From Rossellomorea sp. SC111 (lineage in GTDB: Bacteria; Bacillota; Bacilli; Bacillales; Bacillaceae_B), in assembly GCF_024733565.1 (NCBI RefSeq), contig NZ_JANIOC010000001.1, positions 177,106 through 241,105 of the forward strand: a stretch of 64,000 bases of DNA, read 5' to 3'. The notes beneath the pieces are model-generated. The model was not told where the DNA came from. It did no database searches and worked only from the letters and a program-made list of their open reading frames with translations. The stretch's first letter is position 1, and every line of letters starts with the position of its first letter. The position numbers were made by a program, and so were the translations under genes. Shown here one piece after another: positions 37,271 to 47,509 of the stretch.

Positions 37271-38569
37271 TTAAAACTTTACATCGTGGGTAATTAAATC
37301 CTCATATGTCTCCCTTCGGACAGCTAACCTGGCTTCCCCTTCCTCGACAAATACGACGGCTGGCCGTGGAATCCGATTATAGTTATTCGCCATCGAATAT
37401 CCGTATGCACCAGTACAGAAGACAGCGAGAATATCCCCTGCTTCGGGGACAGGAAGTGGCAAGTCCCATATCAACATGTCTCCCGACTCACAGCATTTCC
37501 CTGCAATGGACACCGTATCTTCACACATCCGGTCGGCTTTATTCGCTATGATCGCTTCATACTTCGCCTTATATAGGGCAGGTCTGATATTATCGCTCAT
37601 TCCCCCATCAACCGCTACATATTTCCGGACGCCTGGAACCTCTTTCTGTGATCCCATTGTATAGAGACTGGTCCCTGCATCTCCTACGAGTGACCGCCCC
37701 GGTTCAATCCAGATTTCAGGCATCTCTAAACTGTATTTCTCCACTTCCTCTTGCACTGCAGCAATCATTTCCTTCACATATCGAGCCGGAGGGATTGGAT
37801 CATCATCTTTTGTATATCGAATCCCAAAGCCTCCACCCAGATTAATGACCTTTGGATCAAAGCTGTATTGAGAATGCCACCGGGCGACCTTCTCAATGAT
37901 TTTCCTGGCGGCGAGAATGAATCCCGTCGTTTCAAAAATCTGCGAACCAATATGGCAATGGAGACCCAACAATTCAATTGTTTCTGAATCCATCGCTGAT
38001 TTCATCGCTTTCTCGGCCTGACCGTTCTCTAAATCAAATCCGAATTTCGAATCTTCTTGTCCGGTTAGGATATAATCATGAGTATGAGCTTCGATCCCCG
38101 GGGTTACTCTTAACAGTACCTTTGTAGCTTCTTCAAGAGATCGTGACAATTCACTCACAAGCTCCAGCTCATAAAAATTATCGACGACGATACAGCCGAT
38201 CTTATGTTCAATGGCCATCGTTAGTTCTTCCCTCGACTTGTTATTCCCATTAAAATGGATTCGTCCTGGAGGGAACCCTGCCTTCAGGGCCGTAAACAGC
38301 TCTCCTCCTGATACGACATCCAGGGACAAACCTTCTTCATCCATTAACTGAAAGATCCCGATACAGGAAAATGCTTTGCTGGCATAAGCAACTTCCGCCT
38401 TCACCCCGAGGGATTCAAATGTTTCTTTAAACCCTCTTGCACGTTCTCTGACAAGTTTCGTGTCATATACATAAAGGGGCGTACCATATTGAGCTGCCAG
38501 GTCTACGGTACTGACCCCTCCTATCATTAAGCAACCGTTTTTTATTTCTGCTGATTCATGAAGATGCAT
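37271..38569 (-). CDS. lysA: Diaminopimelate decarboxylase
   Basis: The PLP enzyme that makes lysine from meso-diaminopimelate. 432 aa; the PLP lysine is K65 in YASKAF; further motifs are HCHIGSQI, GGGFGIRY, EPGRS, CESGD and GAYGYSM. It follows spoVAF, as in B. subtilis, on the same strand with a 76-base gap. Confidence 0.96.
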   Translation of the reverse strand: MHLHESAEIKNGCLMIGGVSTVDLAAQYGTPLYVYDTKLVRERARGFKETFESLGVKAEVAYASKAFSCIGIFQLMDEEGLSLDVVSGGELFTALKAGFPPGRIHFNGNNKSREELTMAIEHKIGCIVVDNFYELELVSELSRSLEEATKVLLRVTPGIEAHTHDYILTGQEDSKFGFDLENGQAEKAMKSAMDSETIELLGLHCHIGSQIFETTGFILAARKIIEKVARWHSQYSFDPKVINLGGGFGIRYTKDDDPIPPARYVKEMIAAVQEEVEKYSLEMPEIWIEPGRSLVGDAGTSLYTMGSQKEVPGVRKYVAVDGGMSDNIRPALYKAKYEAIIANKADRMCEDTVSIAGKCCESGDMLIWDLPLPVPEAGDILAVFCTGAYGYSMANNYNRIPRPAVVFVEEGEARLAVRRETYEDLITHDVKF

Positions 38570-38645
38570 GAATTGCCTCAGTCCCCTCTATAGTCCACTA
38601 CTAATTAAACGTAATTTACCACAGAACTAGAGTTGTTGCAATATT

Positions 38646-40124
38646 CTAAGATTTCGCAGGCTGTTTGTATTTATTTCGCGGCTGGACGATACTCGGTCGA
38701 ATCTTAGATCCCGGTACCGACTTCCTTACGAGAATCTGCATAAACGCCTTCGGACTGAAAGGCAGGAGCGGCCATAGATACGGTGTATTGAGAGATTTAA
38801 TATTGGCAACGTATAGAATATACAGGGTGCTGCCGATCATCAACCCTGGAATATGGAAGAACGCAACCATCACCAGGAGAAGCAGCCTTGCCATCTTATT
38901 GGCCACACTCAATTCATAACTCGGGGTCGCAAACGTACCGATTGAAGCTACTGCTACATATAAGATCACTTCAGGCTGGAAAAGCCCTACATCGATGGCA
39001 ATCTGACCGATCAAAACGGCTGCGATCAAACCCATGGCCGTCGAGAGCGGAGTAGGAGTATGAATGGCGGCAATCCTGAACATCTCCACCCCAAGATCCG
39101 CGATGAATAATTGAACGATGACCGGGATATTGGTCTGTTCCTGTGGACCGACATACTTGATCGCTTCCGGGAGTAATGAAGGATCTAGGACAAACAGATA
39201 CCATAAGGGCAAAAGGAATAATGAAGCAAGTACGCCCATAAATCGTGTCCACCGGACAAATGTACCTACCGCAGGTGACTGTCTGTACTCCTCTGCGTGC
39301 TGCAGATGATGAAAGAACGTTGTTGGAGTGATGATGACACTCGGGGATGTATCGACAAAAATCAGGACATGCCCTTCTAATAAGTGAGTGGCAGCCACAT
39401 CCGCTCTTTCCGTGTATCTGACCAGCGGGTACGGGTTATATCCCTGTTTAACAAGAAACTCTTCCACTGTTTTATCTGCCATCGTCAATCCATCGATTTT
39501 AATACTCTTCAATTCTTTTTTTATGACTTCGATTAAACTCGGGTTTGCCACATCATCAATATAAGCAATCGAAATATCCGTCTTCGAGCGTTCGCCTATA
39601 CGGAAAATCTCAAACCGAAGTCTTGGGTCCCTTATTCTTCTTCTAGTTAATGCTGTATTCACGATGATATTCTCGACATATCCATCGCGGGAACCACGCA
39701 CCACTTTTTCTGTATCAGGTTCTGACGGCTGCCTCCCCGGATAACTTCGGACATCCACGATCAGCGCTTCTTCATATCCTTCTACAAAGACCGCAATCAA
39801 TCCGGAAAGCACTTCATCGACTGCTTCTTCAATCGTTTTGACGGGTTCGACGGATTGATGCACAAGTCGATTATGTACAATATCGTATAATCTGCTTGTA
39901 GCCCGCTCATGATCATTGATCTCCACAAGTTCTTCTACAATTTCAATAATGTAGGATGCATCAGTGAGGCCATTTATATAATAAAAATGAACACCTTTTT
40001 TCAAGACCATCAATTTACGGACACCGATGTCAAAGCTTGTGTTCAACCCTACGTGCTCTTTCATATAATCTTCAATGACTTTTAGATCTTTAGGTATCGG
40101 TGTTTCTTTCGTCTTTTGAGGCAT
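38646..40124 (-). CDS. spoVAF: SpoVAF, GerA-type membrane protein of the spoVA operon
   Basis: A homologue of germinant-receptor A subunits. About 492 aa: a cytoplasmic N-terminal domain (~1-300) with [20 protein letters not shown] and five or so C-terminal membrane segments. The ATG at 40124 has AAAGGAG eight bases upstream; a GTG three codons earlier overlaps that site. It overlaps spoVAEa by 35 bp. Spore inner membrane; modulates germination and is not essential for DPA uptake in B. subtilis. Confidence 0.93.
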   Translation of the reverse strand: MPQKTKETPIPKDLKVIEDYMKEHVGLNTSFDIGVRKLMVLKKGVHFYYINGLTDASYIIEIVEELVEINDHERATSRLYDIVHNRLVHQSVEPVKTIEEAVDEVLSGLIAVFVEGYEEALIVDVRSYPGRQPSEPDTEKVVRGSRDGYVENIIVNTALTRRRIRDPRLRFEIFRIGERSKTDISIAYIDDVANPSLIEVIKKELKSIKIDGLTMADKTVEEFLVKQGYNPYPLVRYTERADVAATHLLEGHVLIFVDTSPSVIITPTTFFHHLQHAEEYRQSPAVGTFVRWTRFMGVLASLFLLPLWYLFVLDPSLLPEAIKYVGPQEQTNIPVIVQLFIADLGVEMFRIAAIHTPTPLSTAMGLIAAVLIGQIAIDVGLFQPEVILYVAVASIGTFATPSYELSVANKMARLLLLVMVAFFHIPGLMIGSTLYILYVANIKSLNTPYLWPLLPFSPKAFMQILVRKSVPGSKIRPSIVQPRNKYKQPAKS

Positions 40125-40686
40125 GATACCCACTCCTTTCTAAGATGATCTCCACTGCTTTTTTCGTAATGGGGGCGCCTTGGGAGTAATGATCCCGCTT
40201 GGCCATTTTCCCTATGTCACCAATCCCGACAATCACCGGCACATCCAGTTCATCCAGGCAGTAGACAGTATCCCCCGTTAATCTGCCAACGTCCATTTCA
40301 GGTACGCCAAATTTATCTACACCATATGGGGTCAACTCCCCAAATTTATCAATGCACACATCCACCCTGGTCCATTCGGCCTGTCGTGTTTTACTGGCCA
40401 CGGCGATGATTCCGAGAACCTCTATATCGGAGTGATTCGCAACATATTTCAAGGCGCGCTCCCCGGCACCTTCCCCAATGAATCCACTATCATCAAACAT
40501 CACAAAGACAGGGTCGTTCTTGGCTCTTTTGATCAGTTTTACGACTTCAGGTCCTGACAGTACAGATGGATTGCCTTTAGAACTTGAGATACACCTTCCC
40601 CCATACCCTTTCGCCACACATTCGATGGCGCGCTTGGCGTATTCATCCCCATCTGTTATCAGGATCACTTTCCTTTTATTGTCCAT
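40090..40686 (-). CDS. spoVAEA: SpoVAEa
   Basis: 198 aa, soluble, with the family pattern [26 protein letters not shown] and [26 protein letters not shown] precedes the chosen ATG; an in-frame start 16 codons upstream lies inside spoVAB. Its usual upstream neighbours spoVAC, spoVAD and spoVAEb are absent: it starts only 23 bases after the spoVAB stop. Confidence 0.93.
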   Translation of the reverse strand: MDNKRKVILITDGDEYAKRAIECVAKGYGGRCISSSKGNPSVLSGPEVVKLIKRAKNDPVFVMFDDSGFIGEGAGERALKYVANHSDIEVLGIIAVASKTRQAEWTRVDVCIDKFGELTPYGVDKFGVPEMDVGRLTGDTVYCLDELDVPVIVGIGDIGKMAKRDHYSQGAPITKKAVEIILERSGYHASKDERNTDT

Positions 40687-40709
40687 ATACAACCCCTGCC
40701 TCTTGCAAA

Positions 40710-41132
40710 TTATTGATGAACCAAGTAGAGCCAATGAAATAGTGAACCGAATATCTTCCCGAACACAATCGCCATGATCAGAATCACAATCTGTCCATCA
40801 ATCCCGATGCGTTTCGCCAGGATGGGAAACACATTCAATACTTCTGTCAACGCAGCGGCCAACAGGCCGATGAACACCCCGCTCATAAGACCGAGGGGGA
40901 TGAGGACCAGCGGAGAGAAATGGAGTGTGTAATCATTCAGACTGATAAACCCTCCTGCTAGGGCCCCGGTAACGACGGCCATCTCATAGTAATGAATCAT
41001 TTTCATTGTTTTGGTCAATTGAGTTAACCGGGGGATAATACCCAATACGGTTAAAAAGGCAACAAAGCCCGAGCCTACAGCGAGCCCCCCGGCAAATCCA
41101 ATAAATACGGTTATCAAAACATTAATGGTCAT
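40710..41132 (-). CDS. spoVAB: SpoVAB
   Basis: 140-aa protein with four membrane segments and the diagnostic block [20 protein letters not shown] followed by RLTQLTKT. It overlaps the end of spoVAA by 11 bp and relies on coupled translation (its own ribosome-binding site is weak). Confidence 0.93.
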   Translation of the reverse strand: MTINVLITVFIGFAGGLAVGSGFVAFLTVLGIIPRLTQLTKTMKMIHYYEMAVVTGALAGGFISLNDYTLHFSPLVLIPLGLMSGVFIGLLAAALTEVLNVFPILAKRIGIDGQIVILIMAIVFGKIFGSLFHWLYLVHQ

Positions 41133-41742
41133 CCAGTTTCTTCTGACTTTCTTTATTTTCGTGCATAATCACGTATTGATCTAAATCCTGCTGGTAGTTA
41201 AACATTTCAACCTCAAGAGGGCTCGGCTCTTCATTGAGTCTTTTTCGGAACACATGATTGAAAAACAAAATCATCCCGAGGCCCAACCCAAACGAGTAAG
41301 GAACCTGGAACAATAAAGGATGGGGATCCACCCCTCCTGTCACGAAATGATACAGCCTTTGATGAACTTCTCTCATACTTACATCTTCATGGAAATTCAT
41401 AATTGCCAGGGCCGCACCGATGAATAATAGTAACCAAACGCCAATGAATAAAGGGAGAGAGACTTTCTTTTTCTCATAAATCACTTCTATAATACTTTGA
41501 GTCGGCCCGATCGTTTGAATATCCAGGTCTGGATATACTTTGCATACCTCACTGATGACTTTCATGACATCGATCACGACAATATTCTTATCTGAAGGCG
41601 TCACTTGGTGAATCGGGATTTCTCTTACATCTTCTACAATCGTTTCGGATGCTATGATTTGCGCCAGCTGAGAAAGCTTGACCATGCTCTCTTCCCTTAC
41701 CTGCACTCGATGACGTAAGCGTATATACAAAATACCTTCCAT
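41122..41742 (-). CDS. spoVAA: SpoVAA
   Basis: 206 aa, first gene of the spoVA operon. A soluble N-terminal half starts MEGILYIRLRHRVQ, then two membrane segments (~100-120 and ~155-175). The ATG at 41742 is preferred over an upstream GTG by similarity to B. subtilis SpoVAA. Confidence 0.92.
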   Translation of the reverse strand: MEGILYIRLRHRVQVREESMVKLSQLAQIIASETIVEDVREIPIHQVTPSDKNIVVIDVMKVISEVCKVYPDLDIQTIGPTQSIIEVIYEKKKVSLPLFIGVWLLLFIGAALAIMNFHEDVSMREVHQRLYHFVTGGVDPHPLLFQVPYSFGLGLGMILFFNHVFRKRLNEEPSPLEVEMFNYQQDLDQYVIMHENKESQKKLDDH

Positions 41743-41783
41743 GCAGTTCACTTCCTGAAAACATGATTTTCCCTTCGTACCAA

Positions 41784-41812
41784 TAGTATGGATTAACGTG
41801 ATTTATTTATGT
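41784..41812 (-). promoter_or_regulatory. SigG/SigF-type promoter of the spoVA operon
   Basis: ACATA, 17-bp spacer, CATACTA on the minus strand, 42 bases before spoVAA. The -10 matches CATNNTA fully and the -35 four of five positions of the forespore consensus. Expected from SigG control of spoVA. Confidence 0.7.
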
Positions 41813-41915
41813 AATGACCACGGGGATGACTGGGAGAAATAGCTGAACCCAACGTAGGGATGGAAGCACTGGGAAGGACTGGAGTGAGTGGTTTATGAAA
41901 ACAATTTCAATCAAA

Positions 41916-41960
41916 AAAATAACCTTGTGGATTCAAAAATTGGATCCACAAGGTTATTTT
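41916..41960 (-). terminator. Terminator after sigF
   Basis: AAAATAACCTTGTGGAT and ATCCACAAGGTTATTTT form a perfect 17-bp stem with an 11-nt loop. A and T runs on both sides. Confidence 0.92.
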
Positions 41961-41962
41961 AC

Positions 41963-42727
41963 CTATGACTCTGTATGCATCTGTTCTTTCATCGTTTGTA
42001 AGATCTTCTTCTCTAGCCTCGATACCTGCACCTGGGAGATCCCCAGCCGATCCGCTACTTCCGATTGGGTCTGATCTTTGTAATACCTTAAATATACGAT
42101 CAGCCGCTCCCGATCATCCAATTCACGGATGGCTTCTTTCAAGGCAATCTTGTCAAACCATTTATTATCCGTATTATCGGCAATCTGATCTAAAAGCGTG
42201 ATGGGATCTCCATCATTTTCATAAACCGTTTCATGAATCGATGATGGAGCACGACTCGCTTCCTGGGCCATGATCACCTCTTCAACGGAATACTCAAGAT
42301 GGTCGGCAAGCTCGCTGACGGTCGGGACCCTTCCGAACTTCTTGGAGAGCTCATCCTTTGCTTTCCTGATCTTATTCCCCATTTCCTTCAGGGAACGACT
42401 CACCTTCACTGTCCCATCATCCCGAATGAAACGCTGGATCTCCCCGATAATCATCGGAACCGCATAAGTCGAAAACTTGACATCGTAGCTTAAATCAAAC
42501 TTATCCACTGATTTCAGCAACCCGATACTGCCTATTTGAAAGAGATCATCCGGCTCATAACCACGATTGAGAAAACGTTGGACGACGGACCATACGAGGC
42601 GCATATTCTTCTGGACGATTAAATCCCTGGCGCTCTGGTCACCATCCTGACTTTTCTTTATCAGGTCTTTCACCTCGTGATCTTTCAAAAAGGTCTGTTC
42701 CTTTTCATTTTTCACTTCGACATCCAT
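41963..42727 (-). CDS. sigF: Forespore sigma factor SigF
   Basis: 254-aa RNA polymerase sigma factor, the first forespore-specific regulator. Region 2 (IVQKNMRLVWSVVQRFLNRG, EPDDLFQIGSIGLLKSVDKF), region 3 (~100-160) and region 4 helix-turn-helix (QSEVADRLGISQVQVSRLEK). ATG at 42727 with AAGGAG eight bases upstream. Last gene of spoIIA; held inactive by SpoIIAB. Confidence 0.97.
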   Translation of the reverse strand: MDVEVKNEKEQTFLKDHEVKDLIKKSQDGDQSARDLIVQKNMRLVWSVVQRFLNRGYEPDDLFQIGSIGLLKSVDKFDLSYDVKFSTYAVPMIIGEIQRFIRDDGTVKVSRSLKEMGNKIRKAKDELSKKFGRVPTVSELADHLEYSVEEVIMAQEASRAPSSIHETVYENDGDPITLLDQIADNTDNKWFDKIALKEAIRELDDRERLIVYLRYYKDQTQSEVADRLGISQVQVSRLEKKILQTMKEQMHTES

Positions 42728-42739
42728 GGGCACGACTCC

Positions 42740-43183
42740 TTAATTGCATAGCGCTTTACTATTGGTCAAGTGCTTCTTCAACCTTACCGTGGTGCCTGTA
42801 CCTGGGTGTGATGACACTTCTATTTCATCCATGAAATTCTCCATGATCGTAAATCCCATCCCGGAACGCTCAAGCTCCGGCTTGGAGGTGTAGAGTGGCT
42901 GACGGGCTTCTTCCACATCCCCGATTCCAATCCCTTCATCGCGGATGGTCATATCAATGAACCCATCCTCTTCCATGATCACGGAAATATAAACCGTCCC
43001 ATTCGGTCTGTTATCATACCCGTGAATGATGGCATTGGTCACGGCTTCCGAGACGACGGTCTTGATTTCAGTCAACTCATCCATTGTCGGATCGAGCTGG
43101 GCAATAAATGATGCCACAGTCACGCGGGCAAAAGATTCATTTTGGCTTAAAGAACTGAATTGAATATTCATTTCATTTCTCAT
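42740..43183 (-). CDS. spoIIAB: Anti-sigma F factor / kinase SpoIIAB
   Basis: 147-aa GHKL-fold serine kinase that binds SigF and phosphorylates SpoIIAA. N box [13 protein letters not shown]1 box DEGIGIGD, G2 box [14 protein letters not shown]. It starts two bases after the last base of spoIIAA, with GGGGGT eight bases before the ATG. Longer in-frame starts lie inside spoIIAA. Confidence 0.97.
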   Translation of the reverse strand: MRNEMNIQFSSLSQNESFARVTVASFIAQLDPTMDELTEIKTVVSEAVTNAIIHGYDNRPNGTVYISVIMEEDGFIDMTIRDEGIGIGDVEEARQPLYTSKPELERSGMGFTIMENFMDEIEVSSHPGTGTTVRLKKHLTNSKALCN

Positions 43184-43184
43184 A

Positions 43185-43535
43185 TCATGCGACCCCCAAT
43201 CTTTGTAATGCGTTTTCTTCAGACGGCTCAAGACGAATGATCTTAAACAACCCTGACATTTCAAATAATCGGTTTACAGAAGGGGAAATCGCACATACCA
43301 CCATTTCTCCATGCTTTTGCTTGATCTGCTTGTATCTGCCCAAAATGACACCCAATCCGGAACTATCCATAAAGCTTAATTCCTCTAAATTCAAAATGAT
43401 ATGCTTCACATTCTCACTTTCAATCAGGCTTGAAGCTTTTTCTCTCAGTTCATCGGCGGTGTGATGATCCAACTCACCACTTAAACGGACACACAGTACA
43501 TCTTTTTTGACTTCTAAGTTAATAGCAAGACTCAC
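43185..43535 (-). CDS. spoIIAA: Anti-anti-sigma factor SpoIIAA
   Basis: 116-aa STAS protein. The phosphorylation serine is in [14 protein letters not shown] (~residues 56-59). Dephosphorylated by SpoIIE, it captures SpoIIAB and frees SigF. The start is GTG with AGGAGG ten bases upstream. Confidence 0.97.
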   Translation of the reverse strand: MSLAINLEVKKDVLCVRLSGELDHHTADELREKASSLIESENVKHIILNLEELSFMDSSGLGVILGRYKQIKQKHGEMVVCAISPSVNRLFEMSGLFKIIRLEPSEENALQRLGVA

Positions 43536-43572
43536 TATCAGAAAGCCTCCTTCTCTGTCGTATAGTGAGTCA

Positions 43573-43629
43573 TTTCGCTATTCTTTTAGTGAATTCCTTC
43601 TCCATGACAAAACTAGAAGGAATTCGTCA
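43573..43629 (-). promoter_or_regulatory. SigH promoter and Spo0A box before spoIIAA
   Basis: Minus-strand GAAGGAATT, 12-bp spacer, AGCGAAA resembles the SigH consensus (RNAGGAWWW...RNNGAAT). A Spo0A-like TGACGAA box (43623-43629) lies about 23 bp further upstream. This matches the known spoIIA promoter design and indicates that spoIIA can be transcribed without dacF. Confidence 0.7.
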
Positions 43630-43656
43630 TAATTAGAGGTTATTTTCTGAAGGTCA

Positions 43657-44823
43657 TTACTTACCTACCTTCGTAAAAAGTCCAAAGGATTTTTTATATA
43701 ATTCCCACCAGCTGGCATCGTTTATATTTTTCTTGGCCACAAGGGTGCTTTCGACTACTTTTTTCCCTTTATTCATCACCACGAGTGTCCCGACTTTGTC
43801 TCCTTTTTTAATCGGGGCTTTCAAGTCTTTCGACAAGGTGATTTTCTGCTGGATCCCATCTAGCTTTTCACCTTTTTGGGTAAGGAGGGATATAGGTTCA
43901 TCCGTTACAGCATCCACTTTATTTTCCTTCCCTTTTGAGACTTTCACCTTTGCCAGGGAATCTCCTTTTTTGAAGAGGGGTTTGGTCGAATACTGATTGA
44001 AGGCATAATCAAGCATTTTGCTGACCTCATTGTTACGTTCCTTTGGAGTCGGGGCACCGAACACGACCGCAATCACTCTCATATTGTCTTTCTTTGCCGT
44101 CGCCGTCAGGCAATATTTCGCCTCATTCGTGAAACCTGTTTTCAAACCGTCCACCCCTTCATAAAAGCGGACTAATTTATTTGTATTCACAAGCCAGAAC
44201 TTTTTATCCGACCCTTCCCGTAAATAGGATTCATAGCTGCCTGTAAATTTCGTGATTCCATCATATTTAAGAAGTTCTTTCGCCATCATGGACATATCAT
44301 GGGCCGAGCTGTAATGATCTTTGGACGGTAAACCTGTCGGGTTTTTGAAGTGAGTGTCCTTTAATCCGAGCTCCTTCACCTTTTTGTTCATTTTCTCAAC
44401 AAATGCTTCTTCGCTTCCTGCAATATGCTCCGCCATCGCGACTGAGGCGTCATTGGCCGACCCAATGGCAATCCCCTTCAGCATTTCTTTAACTGACATG
44501 CTTTCACCCGGCTCGAGGAAAATCTGTGATCCACCCATCGATGCAGCGTACTCACTTGCACGCACTTTGTCATCCCACTTGATCTGACCTTTTTCAAGGG
44601 CTTCCATGATGAGGGTCATGGTCATGATCTTGGTCATGGAAGCAGGTGCCAGCTTTTCATGGCTGTTTTTCTCATAAAGCACCGCTCCTGTATCACGCTC
44701 AATCAAAATGGCTGATTTCGCCACGTCGGCGAGCTCCGATTTCTTCTCCTGAGCAAATCCCATAGAAGGAAATAGAAAAGCTGTTAACACAAATGTCACC
44801 ACTATATACGCAAAACGTTTCAT
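43657..44823 (-). CDS. dacF: D-alanyl-D-alanine carboxypeptidase DacF
   Basis: A forespore penicillin-binding protein that limits cortex cross-linking. 388 aa; signal peptide 1-24; SMTK at 62-65; SAN at 122-124; KTG in GLKTGFTNEA; C-terminal beta domain. GGAGG lies eight bases before the ATG; the upstream TTG is unlikely. It sits directly upstream of spoIIAA. Confidence 0.95.
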   Translation of the reverse strand: MKRFAYIVVTFVLTAFLFPSMGFAQEKKSELADVAKSAILIERDTGAVLYEKNSHEKLAPASMTKIMTMTLIMEALEKGQIKWDDKVRASEYAASMGGSQIFLEPGESMSVKEMLKGIAIGSANDASVAMAEHIAGSEEAFVEKMNKKVKELGLKDTHFKNPTGLPSKDHYSSAHDMSMMAKELLKYDGITKFTGSYESYLREGSDKKFWLVNTNKLVRFYEGVDGLKTGFTNEAKYCLTATAKKDNMRVIAVVFGAPTPKERNNEVSKMLDYAFNQYSTKPLFKKGDSLAKVKVSKGKENKVDAVTDEPISLLTQKGEKLDGIQQKITLSKDLKAPIKKGDKVGTLVVMNKGKKVVESTLVAKKNINDASWWELYKKSFGLFTKVGK

Positions 44824-45209
44824 CCAACTGTCCTCCAATCAAAATCTCGTTATTATTCCATACTCATAGATCCATTTTTTCCATCCTCATCATTTTTATA
44901 CAATGATTGGTAAAAAAGTGGTGGGGTAGAGGAGCGTTTGATGGAAGCGGGAGAGGAGCTAGGTGTAAAATGGTTGTTTGTTGAAGAAATGGGGATTGAA
45001 TTTGAAAAAATGTGAATTTAGAATGAGAAATGATTATTTGGCTTGAGGATTTGCTATTTTGAAACTGCTTCAGTTGGGGGTTGAACGCTTTAAAGAGGCT
45101 CTGTTTTATGAGTTCGTCTTTTTCATTGGTGATTGCGTCATTTTCTTCAACAATTGCGTTTTATTACAATAAGTGGAAAATATCACTCCTCACTCTACTA
45201 AAACTCATC
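44824..45209. other. Gene-free region upstream of dacF
   Basis: About 390 bases with no supportable gene. It contains only a 24-codon open frame (44941-45015) and, near 45105-45155, short ATTGCGTC-type motifs spaced about 21 bases apart. Confidence 0.65.
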
Positions 45210-45255
45210 AAAAAAAGCCTCTGCCGAAGAGAAATATTCCTCTTGGCAAAGGCCT
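45210..45255 (-). terminator. Terminator of the deoB-pupG-pdp operon
   Basis: GCCTCTGCCGAAGAG pairs with CTCTTGGCAAAGGC (minor bulges); seven Ts follow on the minus strand. Confidence 0.88.
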
Positions 45256-45272
45256 TGATCGAACATGATGAA

Positions 45273-46577
45273 TCAACCCGTGATTTCAGTGTGAATCAAC
45301 GTAGGCGCATCCACATGTTCAGATGTCACTTTGATGCTTTCATATAGCTTCTCTTTAACCTTGTCGATGTTTTCGTCATTGCTGTAGATCGTCGCAAGGG
45401 AATCCCCCGCTTTGACCTCATCGCCAATTTTCTTGCGAAGTTCAAGACCGACGGCTAAGTCGATCACTGAATCTTTCGTCGCCCGTCCTGCCCCAAGCCA
45501 CATAGCAGCCGTTCCAACTGCATCAGCGACTATCTCAGATACATAGCCATCCTGTTTCGCTTCAAGCTCGATCTTGTACTCCGCTTGAGGCAGCTTGGAA
45601 GGTTCATCCACAACGGATGGATCTCCTCCTTGAGACTCCAGGAAGACTTTGAAGTTCTCAAGAGCTGAACCATCTTCAATGGCTTTTTGTAATAACGCCC
45701 TCGCTTCATCCAACGTTGAAGCTTTCTCCGCAAGGAACACCATGTGGCTTCCAAGGGTCAGGCACAGTTCCGTTAAGTCCTCAGGTCCTTCCCCTTTTAA
45801 CGTATCGATCGCTTCTTTCACTTCCAACGCATTCCCGATCGCATATCCAAGAGGCTGGCTCATGTCTGAGATGACCGCCATCGTTTTTCTTCCGACGTTA
45901 TTCCCGATGTTCACCATTGCTTTGGCAAGGTCCTTTGAATCGTCAAGCGTCTTCATGAAGGCACCGGCACCGGTTTTTACGTCAAGGACGATGGCATCGG
46001 CACCCGCTGCAATCTTTTTACTCATGATCGAGCTTGCAATCAGAGGGATACTGTTGACCGTTGCCGTCACATCACGCAGGGAATACAGCTTTTTATCGGC
46101 AGGTGTCAAGTTACCGCTTTGACCGATGACGGCAAGTTTATTCTTATTCACAAGGCGGATGAACTCCTCGTTTTCGATTTCCACATGAAATCCTTCTACG
46201 GATTCAAGCTTATCGATGGTTCCCCCGGTGTGACCAAGACCCCTTCCGCTCATCTTCGCTACAGGGACACCGACAGATGCCACAAGTGGTCCAAGAACAA
46301 GTGTGGTTGTATCACCGACTCCTCCTGTAGAGTGCTTATCCACTTTGATTCCTTCAATGGCGGACAGATCAATTTGATCTCCGGATTCCACCATGGCCAT
46401 CGTCAGGTCTGCTCTTTCTCTATCGCTCATATCTTTAAAGAAAATCGCCATTGTCAGGGCACTCACCTGATAATCAGGGATGCTGCCATCTGTATACCCT
46501 TCCACGATGAATTTAATTTCTTCCGTAGATAATTCTTTTCCTTCGCGTTTCTTCTCTATTAAGTCAACCATTCTCAT
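45273..46577 (-). CDS. pdp: Pyrimidine-nucleoside phosphorylase
   Basis: Phosphorolysis of uridine, thymidine and deoxyuridine. 434 aa; signature [17 protein letters not shown] (~112-128), phosphate site [13 protein letters not shown]-terminal PYNP domain. The ATG at 46577 matches the B. subtilis start MRMVD; a GTG three codons upstream is less likely. Last gene of deoB-pupG-pdp. Confidence 0.95.
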   Translation of the reverse strand: MRMVDLIEKKREGKELSTEEIKFIVEGYTDGSIPDYQVSALTMAIFFKDMSDRERADLTMAMVESGDQIDLSAIEGIKVDKHSTGGVGDTTTLVLGPLVASVGVPVAKMSGRGLGHTGGTIDKLESVEGFHVEIENEEFIRLVNKNKLAVIGQSGNLTPADKKLYSLRDVTATVNSIPLIASSIMSKKIAAGADAIVLDVKTGAGAFMKTLDDSKDLAKAMVNIGNNVGRKTMAVISDMSQPLGYAIGNALEVKEAIDTLKGEGPEDLTELCLTLGSHMVFLAEKASTLDEARALLQKAIEDGSALENFKVFLESQGGDPSVVDEPSKLPQAEYKIELEAKQDGYVSEIVADAVGTAAMWLGAGRATKDSVIDLAVGLELRKKIGDEVKAGDSLATIYSNDENIDKVKEKLYESIKVTSEHVDAPTLIHTEITG

Positions 46578-46611
46578 TGTATTCACCCATTCTTCTAAAA
46601 TTAATCCACTT

Positions 46612-47427
46612 TTATAACGATTTTACGATCTCTTTTACATATGAAAGGAAATTAGCACGTACCATTTCCGTCGTTTCCATGACTTCATCATGGGAAAGAG
46701 GCTGATCCAGAATCCCTGCAGCCATGTTTGAAATACATGAAATCCCCAATACCTTGATTCCTGCATGGCGGGCCACGATGACTTCAGGTACCGTTGACAT
46801 TCCGACTGCATCTCCACCCAGGGTGCGGGCAAGGCGAACTTCAGCAGGCGTTTCATATGTAGGACCGGTATTTCCTACATACACACCTTCCTGCACTTCA
46901 ATGGATAATTTTCCAGCGATTTCTTTCGCTTTTTGACGAAGTTCTTTACAATAAGCCTCTGACATATCCGGGAATCTCGGTCCCAAGCGGGAATCATTCG
47001 CTCCAATGAGTGGATTGCCACCCATGTTGTTGATATGATCGGAAATCAGCATTAAATCCCCAGCCTGGAAGCTTTCGTTCACCCCGCCGGCTGCATTTGT
47101 CACAATCAGCACTTCAACGCCCAGCTCTTTCATGACGCGTACAGGGAATGTCACTTTATCGAATCCATACCCTTCATAGTAATGGAAACGCCCTTGCATA
47201 GCGACAACTTCCTGTCCGGCTAATTGTCCGAACACAAGCTGTCCGGCATGTCCCGCTACTGTTGAAACAGGGAAATCAGGAATTTCCTTATAAGGGATCT
47301 TCACTGAGTTTTGGATTTCATCTGCCAGTACGCCAAGTCCTGATCCAAGGATCAATCCGACCTTAGGCTGTCCTGTATATTGATTTTTTAAATGATTTGC
47401 TGCATTTTGGATGTTCTCGTAATTCAT
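46612..47427 (-). CDS. pupG: Purine-nucleoside phosphorylase (guanosine/inosine type)
   Basis: 271-aa trimeric-class enzyme that splits guanosine and inosine to base and ribose-1-phosphate. Motifs: [61 protein letters not shown] lies seven bases before the ATG. Confidence 0.95.
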   Translation of the reverse strand: MNYENIQNAANHLKNQYTGQPKVGLILGSGLGVLADEIQNSVKIPYKEIPDFPVSTVAGHAGQLVFGQLAGQEVVAMQGRFHYYEGYGFDKVTFPVRVMKELGVEVLIVTNAAGGVNESFQAGDLMLISDHINNMGGNPLIGANDSRLGPRFPDMSEAYCKELRQKAKEIAGKLSIEVQEGVYVGNTGPTYETPAEVRLARTLGGDAVGMSTVPEVIVARHAGIKVLGISCISNMAAGILDQPLSHDEVMETTEMVRANFLSYVKEIVKSL

Positions 47428-47509
47428 CTTATTACTCCTTTTCAACGTAAAGAGGAGGAAATGAGCTTTCCGCTTCATCCCTCTCTCCTGCTTTTATTTT
47501 TTCTTTCCC

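Noticed and set aside
40686..40734. Longer spoVAEa starting inside spoVAB
   Set aside because: The extra 16 codons are not part of the family pattern, and the ATG at 40686 has AGGGG upstream.
44941..45015. 24-codon open frame with AGAGGAG upstream, between dacF and pdp
   Set aside because: The spacing is acceptable, but it sits alone in a low-information spacer without promoter, terminator or recognisable sequence; not strong enough to call.
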